Assembly (NCBI RefSeq): GCF_002443255.2
Contig: NW_019211454.1
Location: 21,605,037-21,669,036, forward strand
Length of the DNA: 64,000 nt
From: Varroa destructor
Taxonomy: Eukaryota > Arthropoda > Arachnida > Mesostigmata > Varroidae
Reading direction: 5' to 3'
Each line of letters opens with the position of its first letter. Within the stretch, counting starts at the first letter, position 1. The notes beneath the pieces are model-generated. The model worked only from the letters and a program-made list of their open reading frames with translations, did not search any database and was not told where the DNA came from. Position numbers and translations under genes: made by a program. Positions 1 through 13,800 of this stretch are shown one piece after another.

Positions 1-137
1 AGGAACTTACACCAATCATTATAGTTATCCGCCCTTTTGTCAGCACCTGCTTGAAGCTTATAAACAATTAACCATTTCAGATATGAGATACGAAATTAAC
101 TTTTGTTCATCCGAATGAGCTGATACACGCACGCACA

Positions 138-182
<45 letters not shown>

Positions 183-3100
183 TTTCCGAGGATACAATAG
201 GGATTTCGCATACGTAACCTAGATACTATAAACAACGCAATGCGCAGAAACGCTTCTTATTCTGTAGTTATGGGTGGGTTGTCATAGTGTCCATAAACAC
301 GCAACCTTCGTTGGTTCAAAATCTAACGTTGATAGATTGGATACTATGCCGTTTGGTTAAGTTGAAGAAACCTTAGATAATATATCCAGCAAGATTCATC
401 TCGGCGGATTTTTTGGCGGGAACAAGAGCTTAAATCTGTGCCACAAAAATGATAATGAGAACAATCATACACAATAGCAGCAACTGAAGGCATCACAAGA
501 TAACGACAACGCACTGTTCAGCAGTACACTGATATACATTATGGACATCGTTTAGTATTACACATCTGCAGGAAATCAAGCTATCGTTACGAACAGCACT
601 TTGGGGGCGTTTAAATAGTTGCACTAGCTAACCTTGTACGTAATAAAGATGATCTAGTTTCTGTGGAAGGTAAGTTTATCTGACTGGTTCTGTAACAACG
701 ATAAAATCAGCGATCTACTTCCATCAAGGGGTGCTTAGAAATGCCGTAGCCTTGGCACATAATAGAAGCATATAAGGCTCATGTAATTACTCTTCTCTAG
801 TTAGGCAATAGAATAAAACAACGTTGTTAATCATTTTTCATATTTTGTAATAAAGCAATTAGCCAAAAGTACAAAGTAGCGTTTTTGGCGAAGTAGAGGA
901 TTCATATCTAGCAATATAAAATAATGATGACAGGTCGTTTAAATAGAAATCGCGTACACACAGGTCCATGTAAGGCCACAGTTCACCCGATGGCTGCCAA
1001 TTTCAAAATTTCGTGGCGGAACTTCGTAAGTTTAAAGACAGTAAATGTACGTTGAGTGCAGAAAATTGTTGATTCAACTTTGTCATGGGTATATCAACAA
1101 CATGTGCCTATAAGGACTTTTAAGGAGAAATTTGATTCTTCTAGGACCCGTTTTATGACTAATCCTTGGCGAAACCGCTTACAAGATACAGTGGAATTTT
1201 CCATCATAGAAATGTATTGGCACGACTGATCCCACGATGGACAACATCGTTTGTCCCACTATGATGACTAATTAGGAATTTTAACAGGAAGGAGGTCAAG
1301 TGATATTCACGCAGCTCAAGCGAGGAACTGGCGTTAAGATCTTACCATTATTGTAAAGAAACAAGTACATCTTTGCTAATTTCCGGCATCTAATTCGCGT
1401 AACTACCCTGCAAGTCTAGAGCTATGTGCATTGATTAAAGGAAACTCAATACAAGGGACCACTACGGGACAAATACGTATATCAAGTTTCCTTACGTAGA
1501 AAATAACCTGATCGGGCGTGCACACTCAACAGCAACACGAAAAATATAAAATATAGAACATTTTTCGATTTTATAAGTTTGACAGTACGAGCGATATAGA
1601 AGCGAATAGTCATAGCGTCAATCATAACTGTTAAGGGTCATTCTAGTTACTGTGTATCAGGTTTGGGGGAAGGGTAAATGGCACCGGTTTGTCGTGTCAA
1701 TAGGCATAACGTCAGGACATTATCACAAACGGTAATGCTCGTCATTCGTGTTTAAATATATATACTATTCAGGGTAATTATTTCGGAACTTCTGAACAGG
1801 ATCAAAATGTAACACATTTTCCACCAACCTTTTTTCCATATATTGAACGAAACGACTAACATTTCTTATCACCTATGCTTGCTTAGCTCTCCACTTATGG
1901 AAGGCCTCGTTCTGAAAATTCTGCTTTAGAAAAATTGTACAGGAAAGAACCCAGCCTCATATAGCATGAACAAGGCAGATGCGGTATGGAATGGGAAAGC
2001 AGGTTTTGGCAACTTCTTTCACAATAATTGTGTCGTTTGCTTACATCAAGCTTAATCAGTCTCGGCCATAGGAAGTCTTCAACCGGCGAAAAATCGGGGT
2101 GATGGAATTCGCTAGTGTGTTCTTAGATACTACAGGCTCTTGAGTAACTAAAACGTGAAGCAATCAATACAAACAGAGCTGCTTCAAACGTTTTCTCAAG
2201 ACGGTGCAAAAAGCTCTTGGAAATTACAGCCTGCATACGGTGTAGTGTACGATACCGTCTTAAGCATTAGGCCACAATGAACATTTTAGCTCGGTGATTC
2301 AATCTTCTCATTGAAGTCCACGATAAAATTGTTACACTGATTTGTGTGAACAGAATTCTTAGTTGAAGCGTGAGCATCGGACTGACGGTATTTCATCCGG
2401 GACGCAAAACCCTACATCACATGGACTATTACGTACTGATAAACATATCGACCTAATGTGACCCTACGATCATAGTCACAAAACCTAAATGTTTCTCATT
2501 TGACGTCTACTGTCGTTAAACACAACTTAGGGAGTCAACATGATTTACGCTTATTCTGTACACATTCTAGAAACTGTATCAGTTGCCCCACCATATCAAC
2601 AACACAAACAATTAGTGGGTGATTAGGTCTATTTGTTCAGAGAGACAAAATACTAGAGCTACACGAATAGATGCAGGTATAGATACATGAAATATAATCA
2701 ATCTTGCGTAGCTAAGCGTAAATAATCGTAAACTTTTCAGGAACCCTTGTGAAATTTTTGAAAACACTTTCTCGAACAACAACAGCAACAGAACTAACCT
2801 CACAGTGCTTTGAGCGTATTTAAAATAACTAGCACGCATATGAAAAAAGAGTGTTGTATGTAATTATAGATTGTTATTACTATTTCTGGATATTAAAAAG
2901 CAACGTTGTTTAGGCTTATATCCCAAGGTTTGAAGTAACAAAGGTCCGTTCATCTGTATACCTTCATATGAATTGAAAGAGTCGAACGAAATCCAGAAGC
3001 CATCTTATAAAATAGATGTCTAAATTTACTGGATCTTTTCGATTATTACTTTTTATTACACAGCATCCATAAACCTTATCTTCACAGGATCAATTTGAAA

Positions 3101-5574
3101 AAATTTAGTGATGTAAAATTGTACTATCGTTGCAAAATTGCAAATCGAAGTAGAAATGGGCCTAACATCGTGGCCCGTAAAAGTTTTTCGGCAATTTTTT
3201 TCTTCTACTTTTACTATTGCTGCATCTTGTGATCTCTCGTATAAATGTTGCGAACGAGATTAATTTGTGGTATTACTGAATAAATTCTAATAGTTCAGTC
3301 TTTTCTACCCGTTTGGAAATTTCTGAGCAGGTCGCTACTTGTATTACGATAAAAACTTCTTCTTAAGTAACTGCATAAATTTACTCAACAATTTCCCGTC
3401 AAGTCTGATGAAATATTCAAGTATATGCCAAAACAGCAACAGGCACAATATTCAGTTCGCGAACATTTGTCATCATAATATTCGCAAATTCGAAAAGAGA
3501 GAAATGTGACCGATAGCTGCTTGCAAGTGGTTTCATGTGAGAAGTTATACAAATGTTGGGCATCTGCAAAGTGTGGCCCAATAAATGAATATTTGGGCAA
3601 ACGAAGCTTATTATCGATTGGATGTCTACAGGATATGTTTCATATGTGCATGGCGAAATTGTTCTGAATGTTTGATTTAAATGGGTATTAAGTTTAGGCA
3701 ACGGTTTTTCTGTTATCGCATAAAATTATTACAGGTTTCGCATTGTCTTTTTTAGATCGTCAGGTCTTTTTATTTCTATTTAGTAAGCCAGCGTGATTAT
3801 CAGCACATATGCTCTTGGGCTATTAAGATAACAAGCTATACGCTAATATTTCGTTTAACACTGCCTGCATGAAGACATTTCTTACACGTTTATTCGTAGT
3901 TGTTGCTACACTTCATCGCAGTGTTGAGTCCTATTGCTCCGTTAAAGGCATGTAAACAATGGGAGAAAGACGCGTCTTTTGCCATGGTAAAACATAAGAC
4001 GCCACACTTCCACTAAAACTTCTCAGCAACGAAAGGCTTTTATACGTCTTGATCGTTTGATTTTCCATAAATTTAACCATGGAAAGCTCGGCACCAGTGC
4101 TTAGCCATAACCGGTACATATTGTATCTCTTACTTCAATCGTCACTAACAATATTCAAATTAAGTGCCGGTTTTCTTGTTTAGTACTGTTCACAATAAAA
4201 CGTCTTCCTAAATCAATGAAATATCAATAATCAATTTTTAACTCGACCAGTATACAGTGCGTACTCTCTTTTAGCACTGTCTGCGAAATTTTAAATCGTT
4301 GAGATCATCGAAAATAATTCAGCAGTAATTTCTTTTATCCTGAACAGCAGTTGGTAACGGAAGGCTCCTTCATTGTTCGCTATAGTGAAAGGCTATATCT
4401 GTTGAACACAATACAAAGATCAATTGATTGTAATGCTTTTGGGTGTCGAAAAAACAAAGTTTATAAAAGGAAGGGATAAAAGTAACGACATGAAACAATG
4501 AAGAGCTGTTGAACCGGCATAAACTGTTTCATTTTGAAGGTAAGGGCGAAGCTTGATTTACCCTTATACGTTAATAATCAGACTAAATCATCGACGAAGT
4601 ATAGCAAAACATCACAATAAACCGCAGTAATTACAGACTAGCTTCTTCATTGATTGTAAGTGCTACAAAAACAAACTCTTCAGCAGCTGGCTCTAAAATC
4701 TGCAGGTGCGATAAAGTCTAATTAGTGACGGGCGTTTGCTTTCACCATACACATATAGCAAATAAACTTTAATTCGTGCTTTGTTTTTTTTTGTTTTTTT
4801 AGAAATAATCAATAGACACATGTACGCTGGTTGTACTCTCCTTTCCCATAAAGAAATCTTATATTGAATAATCCTACAACCCTGTAATGATACTTAGAAT
4901 TACAAAAATTCTAGTCTCGGTAGATACTTTAAAAACAAACACAACAGACATGTTAATGATAGGCGTGCTATCTTTTAATGACATGGAGTTACCTAAATAA
5001 CAAATCGATAATTGAGTTATGTCCATGCATAAAAAATTTGTCCACTTTGTTGAGGCTTGTAGAAAATGGTTCACATAAGCGTCGCGTGTTGCCCATCAAT
5101 CGACAGCTACTGTCGGGATTAGATAATCATCCGATTTCTTCACCATTCACTAGCAAACAACTTTAAAGTTTCACTTGTCGTGTTTTCTTTTTCCTTTAAC
5201 ATGGTAACTTGCGTTAGAGTAATCTGTATCGTACACCATATTGACTACTACAGCGTATTCTCTATGAACCTTTCCACCAGTGGCTATGAATCACCCGTTA
5301 TCTTCGTAGCCTGTGCCGTTATGTTACGTGAGTCGACATTACTCTGATCCATAGATCTGCCTACAATCTTTTATAACACTACCTAAGTTACAACAGAAGG
5401 GTGCGCGGCACCGTATTTTGTTTGACGATCCATTTTGGATATACTTCGTCGTGCGGACAGCATGATATAGCAATAGCTTTGTTTTCATTATCTTCCGTAT
5501 AGTCTTTGATATGATCATTTGCATTAGGCGTGAATGGGTCATATATTTCGCAGTTTTCGTTTCGTCAGTAATGC
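1..5574. other. Gene-free flank downstream of UBE3A
   Basis: I see no exon, RNA gene or mobile element here. The short open frames lack recognisable protein sequence, matching splice sites or codon bias. The sequence is AT-rich with scattered poly-T. The 3'UTR of the UBE3A gene should lie just below position 5575, but no canonical AATAAA (TTTATT on this strand) occurs within about 400 bases of the stop codon. Confidence 0.6.
139..180. repeat. (AC)21 microsatellite
   Basis: An uninterrupted AC dinucleotide run of about 21 units, preceded by imperfect ACGC/ACAG units. It is an ordinary simple repeat in intergenic sequence. Confidence 0.95.
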
Positions 5575-8500
5575 CTACATGAGGCCAAATCCTTTGCAGT
5601 AGGTGATAGCTTTATGTAGTCGTTCCCGTAATTTCTCCTTACTGGAATATTCGGGCAAAAGCAGCACGTTGTAGCATGTATGGGCCGATGGTAGACGGTC
5701 GGAATCTGGGCCATTTCGATTAATAGACATTCGCAACTTGGCAAGGCCACCCACGGGCACTCTGAAATTATGAAGATGCACATCTTTTCTGCTACAGTAA
5801 TTCACCCTGATATATTTGATGAATAATTTAGTTAAGTAGTGAAAAGGATAAGCTTCCGAAGAACAAACCTCATAGTACCAGCTACTAGTACATATATATG
5901 GTTGCTCGATCGGTAGATGTCTGAATCGGGAATGAATATGTTTGATCAACCCATCATTTTACTCTAAGAAGTCAAAGAAGTTAACGCATTTCGTGAAGCC
6001 ACGGGTAAGCATACCGGTCACTTCCTGTAGTGAACTGAAGCAGAAGTTTTTGTTCATCATCGGCCATCTCATGAACAACTTCCCAGAACCATCGAATAAC
6101 CTAAAATAACCCATACAAAAACCAGTAGATTAGCTGGTAAGACTCGTATATGGCAAAGAACACACAGTAGTGTTTATCTTACTCTATCTTTGAGAAAGAA
6201 GACGTGACGTAGCTGGGTTACTGCAGATACACATTTTTTTGTATCTATATGTTAAATCTATATGTTGAAGTACTCTATTGGTAAACGCCCAAAGCCTTAG
6301 TCATTGCGATTTTACACAACAATTTGTACAATAATACAGTGCTACTAAAATTTTTAGAATGGTGTATATCACCTCAGAATCAGGCTGATAACCGTCATAT
6401 TCACAGCTTTGCTGAAGACCGTTGACATCAAAATCTTGTTGACCGCACACTAGAAGTTCAACCTAAATTCATTCAAACCATTCAAAAACCAAAATGCTCT
6501 TACTGTACTTAAATTCATCAGATAATTGACAAATCAAAGCTCAAATAATCGAGATAGAATATCATCACTCTACTTTTGAATAAGTTGCGCAAGTGGATTT
6601 TCCTTCTAGTAAAATCTTACAAATACTTCTACATTATATGACAGGATGGCATATACACATGGACTCATCGAATCCTCTGCTATTAGTTGCTAGCTTACTT
6701 CTTCAGGCCGGAACCACTTGGTCAGAGGACTGTCCTTAGTCACCATTTCAAATCCTCGTCGGAACGCATTAAATTGCCTTTCGATAGATCGATTAAGTAG
6801 AAAGTCAGCGTAAAGTTCCACAAACTCCACCTGGAATGAAGACAAACATGACGATAATTACTTTTCTGTTATTTATCTCCTTTTCATCATGAATACATTT
6901 TATCAGAAACGAATATCTATTGATTACAGATTGATTAGGAAAAGAGGAACTTCAAAAGCCCATCTACACAATAGCTATATTGTATTGCCATAAAATGTTC
7001 TCTAATAAATTCGATTTTATTTACAAAGAAACAATAGAAAAAAAGGTTCGCAAAATGAGAATCTATCCCTCCTCTTTTCTCTCTCTCCATATATATATAT
7101 ATGTATATGGATAAATTAAATTACGATTCTTCTGTGTAGACTATTACTAAAACCACCTAGACGAAAATAAACATCTTACTTCGGGGCTAAACCGCTCACT
7201 GGTCATTTTTAAAGGATCTTTTTTTGTGATACATAGGTAACTCCTTTTATAGCACTTGTGCGTCAAGCGATATTGGTACGCGAGGACTCAATAAGGTATC
7301 GTTTACGTATACTCTATATAAACAATCTACCGGAAGTATTTTCTGAGCTAGTTACAATCCAAACGTCCCAAAATCGCAAAGGCTGGAAATGGCTAATAAG
7401 CTTGAGAGGTGCAAAATGGAGCTGCAACTCTTAAATAGGCTAACCATGAGACCTTATTTGGATGACCCAATTAAGGATCAATATTCACGAAAACAGTCGC
7501 TAAATTCTGTTTTAAATATTACGGATCATAAGAAATGGCTTTTTTACGTGTTGGTGAACTTCCGAACCCCTTCAATCTGATTTTTATTCAGAATATTCCA
7601 CCTTGCCTCATGGCAATTTTTTTTTTGGAGCCGAATGGTTATCAGAGATCATCGATTTCAGGGTAAAAAAAAAATGCAGTTTTGAATTTTGGTGCGATGC
7701 ACTCCATACAAAGTTATTTGACAATAACTGACACTCACTAATATTCCGATGACGAAGCACTGTTTTCGGCTATGGCTTTCATCAAGCAGTACCCGTTTCG
7801 AATCACAACATTCGTGACCACCCGACAAACCTCTCGCTAAGCTTAACAGTATATATATGCTATGCAGAGCGACGACGACTGGGACAAATTTTGGTTAGCG
7901 GTTTTTTGCTGCGGGTATGCGTTCATCTTCTCTGCTACCGGTAGAAAGCCTGATTTTTCTAGGAAAAAGCCGCATGAACTTCCTCACTTATCTGGCACCG
8001 ACGTTTTGCCGCGCTTCAATGAGACGCTTGAGAGCGGTTAATGCATAGGTTGACCTAGAGCATAATCTTTAACGAACTCGGTCATTTCAGAGTCGATACA
8101 TTTTGCTCGAAGATGTAAGTGATTTAAAGACCAGGTACAGCGGTTATCCATGTTCATATCCATATTCATACACTGTCTAAAACTACTGTCAATAAAACAC
8201 GCCAAAAATCAGATCTATATCTTATTGATCTCTTTTCTGCCAAGTAAAAACTGTACATATTATGAAATAAAGGAATTAACCCCATTCTACCAGGGCTTGA
8301 ACATAATAGTTGACATAGCTGCACTAAGCATGCAAATAGACCGTAGAGAAGCGAGCAATATTGCTACTGTAAAACCCACTATAAAATGCCATGTAGGTAA
8401 GGAATCGCTACCGAACACGCAAAAGCTAATACAGAATGGAATACATGAATGGCATTACTCTTGGGCGATCTCAGGTGACGAATTCAAGTGTATACTTATT

Positions 8501-10843
8501 TATGGTTGAATGCCTGTATATTTAATTTATTCGAAGAAATACAAAATGGAACACTTACTCACGAGAGAGAATAACTCAGAATATTTAAGTATGCCCTTGG
8601 ATAAGGAGCTGACCTCATAAGGACAGCCGTTACACTTTAATGGCTCTCAATAGAAGCGTTCTTCAAAGGAAGTCGCATAGCATCAAAAAGAGAAACTTTC
8701 TTTTTCACGGATATTGCTTCTTGTTCAATCGCGTTTTCTGTCTTATTCCCAAGTCAAATTAGTTTTTTTTTTTATACATACAAGATTGTGTAAATAACAG
8801 TGAATGAGAAACCTATGAGTAAAACTGAGTATTTAGACCTTACGTAATTGGATAAGTTGAACTTCTGTCTCGGATATCGAAAATGGTATTCATCGTACCT
8901 GAAGGACTTAAATTGTTTGTCTAATTTAAAAGCAGTGTCATACATAAACTGTGCTGTTGCGTTCATTTTGCTACATTCTTCCTGCTCGACCTGGGAGCAT
9001 TCTGTGTACTAAGTTCCTATACATGTACGAATATCTACAAATACAGATGTATATAGTAATGGAAGTTCTATTGGCCTTTACGTGCGGCTTTCTTATTATG
9101 ACTTAACTGATGAACCCCATGTTATATATGGGGAAAGGCTCTATTTGTTGTACAATCTCGTTGCAATTGTTTCGCTTGTATTACAAATTGAACCTTATTT
9201 TTGGTTTCCAAACACAGGCATATCGGATGAAAAAATTTACGGAAGAAGGCACTTACAATGCCGAAGAGCTACGGAAACGATGTAATCGGTTGGTTCTATA
9301 TACGGTGAGCACTCCTTAACTAAGAGATATTGGCTCCTCTAACACCCCTTATTGGCCCCTCTTATACTTCACGAAAAAAGACTCAGCGCATTCCAGCGCA
9401 GAAAATCGAGTGGAAACCGCTCTTTAGGTAGAAGATGCTATTTTTTAAAGCTATACTCAGATGCTGCTCACAAGGCGCGTTTGAGTAGCACTGTCAGTTA
9501 TAAAGTCCTCGCCGTACAATTCACACTTATCCCGGGCCGTTTCGATGGCCTATTGACCTTCATGGAAGAAGATTAAAATAACTGGAATATTTTGGGACCC
9601 GAATAAAACATCGATAGCAAGGAACCTTCCAGTGGTACGTAACCATCTGTCTTTACGTCCTCTGTCTTTATACTAACTCTGTCTGTTATTACCACATAAT
9701 CTTTTTTGTTACCTTGTTTGTGTGATCAACGACGATGCTATCTCCATTCGGTCGAAGGTCATGGGTAAGCGTGGCACCAAACACATCTTTATAAGTTACT
9801 TGGAACGTTTGACAGAACACATCCGTAATGTTCGGTTCTAGTCAGAGGGAGGATAGAAAACGTGTTAGTTCATGAACGAACGTCTACGCATGATAGTAGC
9901 ACAAAGCTAAGGGCCAGGTTTTAATGTCTGCCATAGGAAAACCAATCCATAAATTGTACCCCTTCAATGATTTGATAGTAAAAACTGCAACCGATGCACC
10001 TTCTCAAGCACTAACCATTATAAACTAGCATTTGATGAAGACCCTTGGCAAGACTAGGATCATAATCGATTAGGTCTCTGTAGGTTCCTCGAGCACCAAA
10101 CAACTTCCGGTATACCACCATCGGAAGCCGGATATCCAGAATGACATTATTATAGATAGCCAATCCGAGAATGATGCCTGTAACGAGCGAGAAAATAAGG
10201 TATTTAAAGCCTTCAAATAAACAATTCAACGACAAAATGATAAAGTTATCATAGAGAACGAAACATTTCTCCATGTTTATTAAACTCACTGATAGAACTT
10301 CGTTTACATAAGCGATCATGTTGATAGGTGCTATTTACAAACGTACCAATAAGGCCAAACTGAGCATCGGCTTCGAACGAAGTTGGATTAAACCAGTAAC
10401 TTCGTGTCTCCTCATCAAGTGTGAACATTCCGAAATCTGGATTAAATAGTTGTTCCACGACCAACTGGAAAAACTCCTTCGAAACGCCACCCTCGTCTAC
10501 GCCTGTGAAGAATTTATGATATAATTATTATGCGAGACCATCGCGAAATTTGACTCAAACATTTTTGCTTACTGGCAAAATTTGCCTACAAGCTGAGTCG
10601 TTGACAAAAGTTCTCATGGCCAAGATTTTACGAAATACATGAAACATGTAGGCTAAAGTTAGTTTTTATATATCCCATGTCTGATTCATAACTTATTTAT
10701 AAGTTACCAGACCAAAGTTAGATCACGCTGGTATAGCACTGAAATAATCATCACTACGATCCAATATTGGTAATGGCATTGTTATCGCTTATTATATAAA
10801 ATGATCAAATAAAGTAAGCTTTTTTTTAGTTTTCTTCAGTACG

Positions 10844-10893
<50 letters not shown>

Positions 10894-13800
10894 CATACAA
10901 TCTCAGAACCTCACATTTAAAGTTCAATTTGTATCAATTAAAAAGAAATACACTTGTGTAAATAATAAATACAGGCATATTTTAAAAGAAACGTCATATA
11001 CGAATATCACATGATAATTCGGGCTTAGTTGGATGGCTCTTGTTTCACGATGCCTAAAGTTCACAATGGCCAAAAAATTTCAATACAAAGTTGTCATATG
11101 AAGGTCTCGACACGGGGTTTTGTAGTCAATAGAAATTAGAAAAAGAGGGGAAAATCACGAACAAGCATATTGGATGAAAAACCTAAAACCTTTCAAAGAA
11201 AGCTATTTCTTATCTTAAAAATATATTCGGACCTTACAGGATGGCTACAAGGCAACAAACGACGCAGTTTTACAAAGTGGCTCAGTTCCCTATAGTACAC
11301 ACATCAGCTTTCTGGCAATCACGAGCTGTGCTTGGAAATACTTCGTGATAGTTCATAACAACCATCATTTCAGAAATGACGCAATGGGCCTACAGTAAAA
11401 CCGCACTACCTTTTCTGAAAAACGTACATGAAGGCGAACCTCACAAATTGTATATTATGAAAGAGGATTATAATACACATGCAAAATACAAATGGAAATG
11501 CAGAGTATATCATGAATATAGTTTATAAAATTCGTTTGGGAATATAGCTGCACTATCGTACCCTGTTCTCCCTCAAATTCGACGACAAGTTGCTTCTTAA
11601 GATTTCCAGGGTTATCGAGTGCATTAAGTTGTAGATTATTAAGCGCATCCTCAATGATATGATCACGACGAACTTGAAGCTTAAGGACCTAAACGACGAC
11701 ATATAAAAAATTATCTCTTTATATCATTTTGCTAGGTAATGTAACCTCAGAATCGCCAGCTTAAGACGTTCTTTAGAATTCAAAAAAAAAAGAATTGAAG
11801 CCAGTTACCGGATTCAATTCATCGCCGTGCATGAGAGCTGAAAAGAAATCGAGTGCTCTGTGGTCGTTCATCTTCATGCGGTTGTCCAAATATAGAGCTT
11901 GGATCCGTGCTGTCGGAGTCAGCACGAACGGACAAGACAAAAACGAAAATTTATCTGTTCGAGCCCCTGTGTAAACGAAACATTTCGAACAGAACTACAA
12001 TTAGTTTTTGTTTTCTTTATCGTCTGGCTAATTACCCTTGGTAACACATAACAGGCTCCTTATCCATTTTTCTCGAGTCTCAGGTGTTAGAATGGCATCA
12101 AACAATAATACGTAAGGTAACATATATCCCTTATTTATCGAATCGTAGAATCAAACTATACAATACGTGAGCCTGTTTAGGTATCCAGGTAAAGATATCG
12201 TAAAAACTCTGACAAATGGAGACTGAACACATACATATATACATACACTAAATATATTGCGATGAGTTTGCTCGCTCGTTTGGTATTAAAATCACGTACC
12301 TTCGCGATAGTTGTTGTAGTCGTGCTCGATACTGAGTAGTTCCGAAAGCAATTCATTATAGAATTCATCGAGGTCGATTAGAGGCTTCCGGCAATCCAAC
12401 ACATCGATGCCTGAGTAACAAGTCGATCACAGTTTGCTTCAAAGCTGAGTTAGAATATTTAAGCTAAGAAAGCTCAATACTAAAAACTGATTTTACAAGT
12501 GGCAGTGTTATCTGTGGTGTTCAATTTATGCAGGACCGCACACTCGAGTCCCCACTAATCAAAGATTCTAAGAAAGAATTGTCCTAACCTGAACGTGCTG
12601 TGCACTTTGGTGATACTTACTCTTTTGGTTAACCTTTGTGATTCGTGCTCAGATGAGAATATAAATTTGTAACATCGATAGTTGTATTGTTCGTATGTCG
12701 CGATATTACTCACGGCAACCAGCTAAGCAACATAATATATAAGTCATAGTGATTGAGCTCATCATATTATGATATATACATATATGACTGCGAAATACAG
12801 AAAGATTAGAAAATAGAAGCGTGTGACTTGTGACTCCTTATAGAGTCATCAAACAAATCGGCCTTTTTTTGCCTTTTCCATACCTAACTCTGATAATAGC
12901 GGATCCGACTGACTGAAAGTGCTATAGTGACTTTGAGCGCCTTGGCCACCTTTTGCCGATCTGCCGCTATTACTACCGTTGACCCGTGAAACAGGAGCCC
13001 CTCTTCGTCTCCGTTTGGCTTCGTTTGAAGTTTGAACTGGTCCGGCTTGCGCTAATCTTTCTGCTGTCCCGTTTAAAACTATCTCCCCGACAGCAGACGC
13101 ACTACCTTGGGCATCTGCGCCAGCCTCTCGAGATGAAAGCATTTCATCTTCTGACGCTTCTTCCGACTCTTCAAGCTCAAGACCGGCCACCAGCAGAAGG
13201 GCATCCTATGAAAAACGCAAATCCCAGAAATTACCGAGGCTTTATTCTTACGTATACAATGAGGTGTGTTAGTTAAGTGACTTAAATGAATAAACGTAAA
13301 ATTAATGCACGACAAAGCTGTATTGAGATTTCATTAGTTCTAGAGATAAGATTATATTTATCCATAAAATTGATAAATCTATTGCTTCTGCTTTAGTATA
13401 TTTTTAATTGCGGCATCGGTTTGTGATATGTTTTTACCTGTTCACTATTTCCCACAGAACCGTCAGCTAGAGTGTCTGCGTCAGACCTCAAAGGACCAGA
13501 CGACGCAGAGGGCAAGCTCAGCTTAGGTTCCATATCTCCGGCTAACAAATCCACAGCAAAGAGAACACGCAGGAAACGCGTGGCGTCGCAGATCTTGAGA
13601 CGAAGCGACCGAACAAATAAATTCGTTTATCGAACTAAGGTTAGTTTTGATGAGAACGGCTGCTGAAATGAGTAGTTACGCTGCTGGGACTATAAAAGGT
13701 AGGCATGCATTGTTCGGTACTTAAATACTAGCACGACAAGGTTTTTATTCGAGGCTCGTACGCTACTCCTCCTATGGAATGTTCCAGTCGATTAATTAGT

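Noticed and set aside
8150..8509. 119-codon plus-strand frame in a UBE3A intron
   Set aside because: No family features; antisense to an intron; composition like the surrounding non-coding DNA.
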